Assembly: GCA_002359895.1 (NCBI GenBank)
Contig: DEOB01000010.1
Location: 1 to 64,000, forward strand
DNA from: Stenotrophomonas sp. UBA2629
GTDB taxonomy: Bacteria; Pseudomonadota; Gammaproteobacteria; Xanthomonadales; Xanthomonadaceae
Direction: 5' to 3'
DNA: 64,000 bases
Of this stretch, positions 60,670 through 64,000 are shown in pieces. Position 1 is the stretch's first letter. Each line of letters begins with the position of its first letter. Position numbers and translations under genes: made by a program. The notes under the pieces are model-generated. The model did no database searches and was not told the DNA's origin. It was given only the letters and a program-made list of their open reading frames with translations.

Positions 60670-61653
60670 ATGCACAAGCGCGTACTGGGAAACAGTGGGT
60701 TGGAAGTCTCCGCCCTTGGCCTGGGCTGCATGGGCCTGAGCCATGGGTATGGCCAGCCGGTGAGAAAGGCCGACGGTATTGCGCTGCTGCGTGCGGCGTT
60801 CGAGCGTGGCGTGACGTTCTTCGACACGGCCGAAGTCTATGGCCCGTTCACCGACGAGGAGCTGTTGGGTGAGGCGCTGGAGCCGATCCGCGAGCAGGTG
60901 GTCATCGCCACCAAGTTCGGCTTCCTCAATGCTGACGGCCGCCAGGGTGTGGACAGCCGGCCGCAGACCATCCGTGCAGTGGCGGAGGCTTCCCTCAAGC
61001 GCCTGCGCACCGACCGCATCGACCTGTTCTACCAGCACCGCGTTGACCCAGCGGTGCCGATGGAAGAGGTGGCCGGCACCGTGCGTGAGCTGATCGCCGA
61101 GGGCAAAGTGAAGCACTTTGGTCTGTCCGAGGCGGGCGTGGATTCCATCCGCCGTGCGCATGCGGTGCAGCCGGTTGCCGCGCTGCAGAGCGAGTACTCG
61201 TTGTGGTGGCGCGAGCCGGAGCAGGACATCCTGCCGCTGCTGGAAGAACTGGGCATTGGCTTTGTGCCGTTCAGTCCGCTGGGCCGGGGCTTTCTGACCG
61301 GCGCGATGGATGCCGGCACGACGTTTGATGCCAGCGACTTCCGCAACTCGCTGCCGCGTTTTTCCGAAGAAAGCCGCCGCGCCAACGCGGGGCTGCTGGA
61401 GGTGATCGGTGCACTGGCCGACGCCAAGGGCGTGAGCCGCGCGCAGATCGCATTGGCCTGGTTGCTGGCACGCAAGCCGTGGATCGTGCCGATTCCCGGC
61501 ACCACCAAGCTGCACCGCCTGGAGGAAAACATCGGTGCGGCAGCGGTGAGGCTGGATGCACAGGACATGGCCGGCATCACTGCGGCGCTGGATGCGATCA
61601 GCGTGGTCGGTGCGCGCTACCCGGCCCAACTGCAAAGTACGACCGGGCGCTGA
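60670..61653 (+). CDS. Aldo/keto reductase
   Basis: A 327-residue NADPH-dependent carbonyl reductase. The barrel carries the active D52 and Y57 (FFDTAEVYG), K84 or so (VIATKFGF), and the FYQHRVD histidine. The NADPH-binding C-terminus shows IALAWLLARKPWIVPIPGTTKLHRLEEN. The start MHKRVLGNSGLEVSALGLGCMGLSHGYG is typical of YakC/AKR13-like enzymes. GAGGA precedes it. It may share detoxification of aldehydes or quinones with the neighbouring alcohol dehydrogenase under the LysR regulator. Confidence 0.95.
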   Translation: MHKRVLGNSGLEVSALGLGCMGLSHGYGQPVRKADGIALLRAAFERGVTFFDTAEVYGPFTDEELLGEALEPIREQVVIATKFGFLNADGRQGVDSRPQTIRAVAEASLKRLRTDRIDLFYQHRVDPAVPMEEVAGTVRELIAEGKVKHFGLSEAGVDSIRRAHAVQPVAALQSEYSLWWREPEQDILPLLEELGIGFVPFSPLGRGFLTGAMDAGTTFDASDFRNSLPRFSEESRRANAGLLEVIGALADAKGVSRAQIALAWLLARKPWIVPIPGTTKLHRLEENIGAAAVRLDAQDMAGITAALDAISVVGARYPAQLQSTTGR

Positions 61654-61675
61654 GCCACTTCAGCCGGCGGTGACA

Positions 61676-61966
61676 TCAGCCGTCACCGTCGGCCTGCGAG
61701 CCGGCCCAGCGCCGGTAACCGCGCTGCATGTGCGGCAGCTGCCTCCGCACGAACACAGTGATGCCGGCGTGCGCGCAGGCCATGACGAACATGGCCAAGG
61801 CATCCAGCCCACTGCTGGCCAGCCACGACATCAACAGCAGCACAAAGCTCAGCACGGCAATCGCATCAAATGCCAAGCGGCTGAAGAAGCCGACAATCAT
61901 CAACAGCATGAAGTACAGCGCAGCCGGCAGTGCAGCTATCTGGATCAGGATCATCAGCGTGCTCAT
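61676..61966 (-). CDS. Small inner-membrane protein of unknown function
   Basis: A 96-residue protein with three hydrophobic segments (about 5-28, 33-52, 55-73) and a polar, basic tail (RRQLPHMQRGYRRWAGSQADGDG). I do not recognise a family. It is convergent with the aldo/keto reductase gene, 22 bases apart. Confidence 0.65.
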   Translation of the reverse strand: MSTLMILIQIAALPAALYFMLLMIVGFFSRLAFDAIAVLSFVLLLMSWLASSGLDALAMFVMACAHAGITVFVRRQLPHMQRGYRRWAGSQADGDG

Positions 61967-62163
61967 GGTGGGTGCCCGGTGCAGGTTGAGGCAGCAGGTG
62001 CTGCTGGCTGCGCACGTTATCGGGGCTGTGTGAGCGTTTTATGGCGCCACTGTGAAGTGAACGGGAAGGCGTGACGCCGCTTCCATGGCCGCGCCGTAGG
62101 CATGGCGAAAGGCCGGCCAGGGCTGTTAGCTTCAACGCTCCACATGCATCAACGGGCCGCCAC

Positions 62164-62718
62164 GTGAGCAGGAAATCGTCATCGCGCCTTGGTCTTCTGG
62201 TCACCTTGCTGTTGCTGGTGGTTGCCGCGGTGTGGTTATGGCAACAACCCTTTGCCGTGGTAGCGCGTGCAGGCTGGGCGTTGATGCGCATGCCGCCACC
62301 CACGGCCATCAGCGTGCCGGTACAGGGCATCCGTGCCCGGCAGATCGGCGCCACGTTTGGTGCGCCGCGCGGCAGCGATCGTCAGCATCACGGGGTGGAT
62401 GTCTTCGCCAAGCGTGGTACGCCGGTTGTGGCGGCAACGCAGGGCGTGGTTGCCACGGTGCGCGAGGGCGGGCTGGGCGGCAAACAGGTATGGGTGATCG
62501 GACCGGGCGGCCAGCGGCATTACTACGCGCATCTGGACGACTGGGCTGCAGGCCTGGCGATGGGCGACCGGGTACAGGCAGGCGATGTGCTCGGCACCGT
62601 CGGCGACACCGGCAACGCCAAAGGTACGCCGCCGCATCTTCACTACGGCATCTACGGCAAGGACGGGCCGCTCGATCCGCTGCCTCTCATGCATGCAGGC
62701 AGCCCCGCCAAGCGGTAA
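62164..62718 (+). CDS. Membrane-anchored M23 (LytM) metallopeptidase
   Basis: A 184-residue enzyme with one N-terminal membrane helix (about 9-26) and a compact LytM domain (about 55-180). The zinc site is intact: HxGxD (H75, D79 in HHGVDVFAKRGTP), and HxH (H158, H160 in HLHYGIYGKDGPLDP). Unlike EnvC at 3462 it should therefore cleave glycine or DD-peptide bonds in peptidoglycan. The start is a GTG; no ATG of similar length exists. It lies 46 bases before bioA. Confidence 0.88.
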   Translation: MSRKSSSRLGLLVTLLLLVVAAVWLWQQPFAVVARAGWALMRMPPPTAISVPVQGIRARQIGATFGAPRGSDRQHHGVDVFAKRGTPVVAATQGVVATVREGGLGGKQVWVIGPGGQRHYYAHLDDWAAGLAMGDRVQAGDVLGTVGDTGNAKGTPPHLHYGIYGKDGPLDPLPLMHAGSPAKR

Positions 62719-62764
62719 GGTACCGCCCCTGCAAGCCGCCCCCCGGCGGTGTGATTGATGAACG

Positions 62765-64000
62765 ATGCTGACCGATTCCTTCGACCGCGAACACCTGTGG
62801 CACCCCTACAGCGCACTGGGCAGCCCCGTGCCGGTGCTCAAGGTGGCGCGCGCTGACGGTGTGATGCTGCAGCTGGAAGACGGCCCGCAACTGATCGACG
62901 GCATGGCCTCGTGGTGGTGTGCCATCCACGGTTACAACCATCCCGTGTTGAACCAGGCCGCCATCGACCAGCTCGGGCGCATGTCGCATGTGATGTTCGG
63001 CGGGCTCACCCACGAGCCGGCCATCGCGCTTGGCAAGCAGTTGCTGGCGATCGTGCCGCAGCCGTTGGATGCCATCTTCTACGCCGACTCCGGCTCGGTG
63101 TCGGTGGAAGTGGCGCTGAAAATGGCCGTCCAGTACCAGGCTGCACGTGGCCGGCCGCACAGGAACAACATCGCCACCACGCGCTCGGGTTATCACGGCG
63201 ATACCTGGAACGCGATGTCGGTGTGCGATCCGGTAACCGGCATGCATGGTTTGTTTGGTGCTTCATTGCCGACGCGCTGCTTTGTACCCGCACCACAGAC
63301 GCCGTTCGACGGTGAATGGAGTGCTGCCGATATCGCGCCGGTGGCGCAGTTGTTTGCCGAGCGTGGCGATGAACTTGCGGCCTTCATCATCGAGCCCATC
63401 GTGCAGGGCGCCGGTGGCATGCGCTTCTATCACCCGCAGTACCTGCGTGAGCTGGCGCGCCTGTGTCGCGAACATGAGGTGCTGTTGATCTGCGATGAAA
63501 TCGCCACCGGCTTTGGCCGCAGCGGCCGCTTGTTTGCCTGCGAGCATGCGGGCATCACCCCGGACATCCTGTGCATTGGCAAGGCATTGACCGGTGGTTA
63601 CATGACGATGGCTGCCACCATCACCCGCCGCGACATCGCCGATGTGATCGCCGCCGGTGATCCCGGTGTGTTCATGCACGGCCCCACCTTCATGGCCAAC
63701 CCGTTGGCCTGCGCGGTGGCCTTGGCCTCGACGCAGCTGTTGTTGTCGCAGGATTGGCAGGGCCGTGTGGCTTCCATCGAACGCACTTTGCATACCCATC
63801 TGGCACCTGCACGCGCGCTGTCGCAGGTGGCTGATGTGCGCGTGCTGGGCGCGATTGGCGTGATCGAACTGAAGGTGCCATTGCGGCTGGAGCGCATCCA
63901 GCAACGCATGCTGGAACAAGGTATCTGGATTCGTCCCTTTGGAAAATTGGTCTACGTGATGCCACCGTATGTGATCAGCGATGCGCAGCTACAGCAGTTG
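62765..64000 (+). CDS. bioA: Adenosylmethionine-8-amino-7-oxononanoate aminotransferase (partial)
   Basis: The first 412 residues of a biotin-pathway aminotransferase that transfers the amino group of S-adenosylmethionine to KAPA. Family blocks are DREHLWHPYSALG, MASWWCAIHGYNHPVLNQA, DSGSVSVEVALKMA, RSGYHGDTWNAMSV, the PLP Asp in LICDEIATGFGRSGRLFA, PLP Lys in GKALTGGYMTMAATI, and MHGPTFMANPLACAVALAS. The sequence leaves the window in frame before the natural stop, with almost the full enzyme present. Confidence 0.97.
   Translation, partial: MLTDSFDREHLWHPYSALGSPVPVLKVARADGVMLQLEDGPQLIDGMASWWCAIHGYNHPVLNQAAIDQLGRMSHVMFGGLTHEPAIALGKQLLAIVPQPLDAIFYADSGSVSVEVALKMAVQYQAARGRPHRNNIATTRSGYHGDTWNAMSVCDPVTGMHGLFGASLPTRCFVPAPQTPFDGEWSAADIAPVAQLFAERGDELAAFIIEPIVQGAGGMRFYHPQYLRELARLCREHEVLLICDEIATGFGRSGRLFACEHAGITPDILCIGKALTGGYMTMAATITRRDIADVIAAGDPGVFMHGPTFMANPLACAVALASTQLLLSQDWQGRVASIERTLHTHLAPARALSQVADVRVLGAIGVIELKVPLRLERIQQRMLEQGIWIRPFGKLVYVMPPYVISDAQLQQL

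Noticed and set aside
1..64000. tRNA or rRNA genes and CRISPR arrays
   Set aside because: I saw no tRNA T-arm pattern, no rRNA-like block and no regularly spaced direct repeats with unique spacers, although a covariance search would be needed to be sure.

Overview
The window is chromosomal DNA of a high-GC gammaproteobacterium of the Xanthomonadaceae (Lysobacteraceae). Stenotrophomonas or a close relative fits best, judging from the aa3 oxidase gene order with SURF1, ctaA and ctaB, the bifunctional PutA without a DNA-binding domain, the TonB receptor with a carboxypeptidase-like N-terminal repeat, the long hairpin-rich extragenic element at about 37.55-38.03 kb, and the general style of the proteins. 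The genus is an inference. I see no phage, transposase, CRISPR array, rRNA or tRNA gene. Coding density is high, and most long open frames antisense to genes are GC-driven shadows.

Layout. 0-9 kb: a VOC protein, a secreted M28 peptidase, a VNG-repeat envelope protein, the EnvC-CtpA (S41) envelope pair, a rhomboid protease and a FadL transporter. 9-12.4 kb: putA on the minus strand. 13.1-21.2 kb: cytochrome c oxidase locus (ctaC, ctaD, a 45-residue membrane protein, ctaG, ctaE; then SURF1, a SCO-like CxxxC protein, ctaA, ctaB), interrupted by one small opposite-strand gene. 21.3-26.7 kb, minus strand: a BASS transporter, a phosphatase-like protein, and dnaG, yihY, yqeY and rpsU, a version of the macromolecular-synthesis operon. 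26.8-34.4 kb: tsaD, folB, a mechanosensitive channel, a GH3 glycosidase with a LacI-type operator, DUF1453, an aldose dehydrogenase and YiaA/B.

34.4-47.6 kb is the most interesting part. A DAACS symporter, an L,D-transpeptidase-fold protein, an RpiR/MurR-type regulator, a dipeptide epimerase of the L-Ala-D/L-Glu type, a secreted NlpC/P60 peptidase, a secreted transglutaminase-like protein, a TonB-dependent receptor, a serine beta-lactamase-family hydrolase and a VanX-type D-Ala-D-Ala dipeptidase lie together around one divergent promoter carrying two related palindromes. Together they look like a dedicated system for capturing and breaking down peptidoglycan peptides. Each family assignment is supported by visible catalytic motifs; the joint function and the regulation are inference.

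47.6-64 kb is ordinary accessory and housekeeping content: an EF-hand protein, a HAD hydrolase, HglS-like 2-oxoadipate dioxygenase, a YfbK-like VWA lipoprotein, a secreted lipase-like hydrolase, a GST, DUF1428, an HPP-family membrane protein, a TorF-like porin, a LysR-alcohol dehydrogenase-aldo/keto reductase set, a small M23 peptidase, and bioA running off the right edge.
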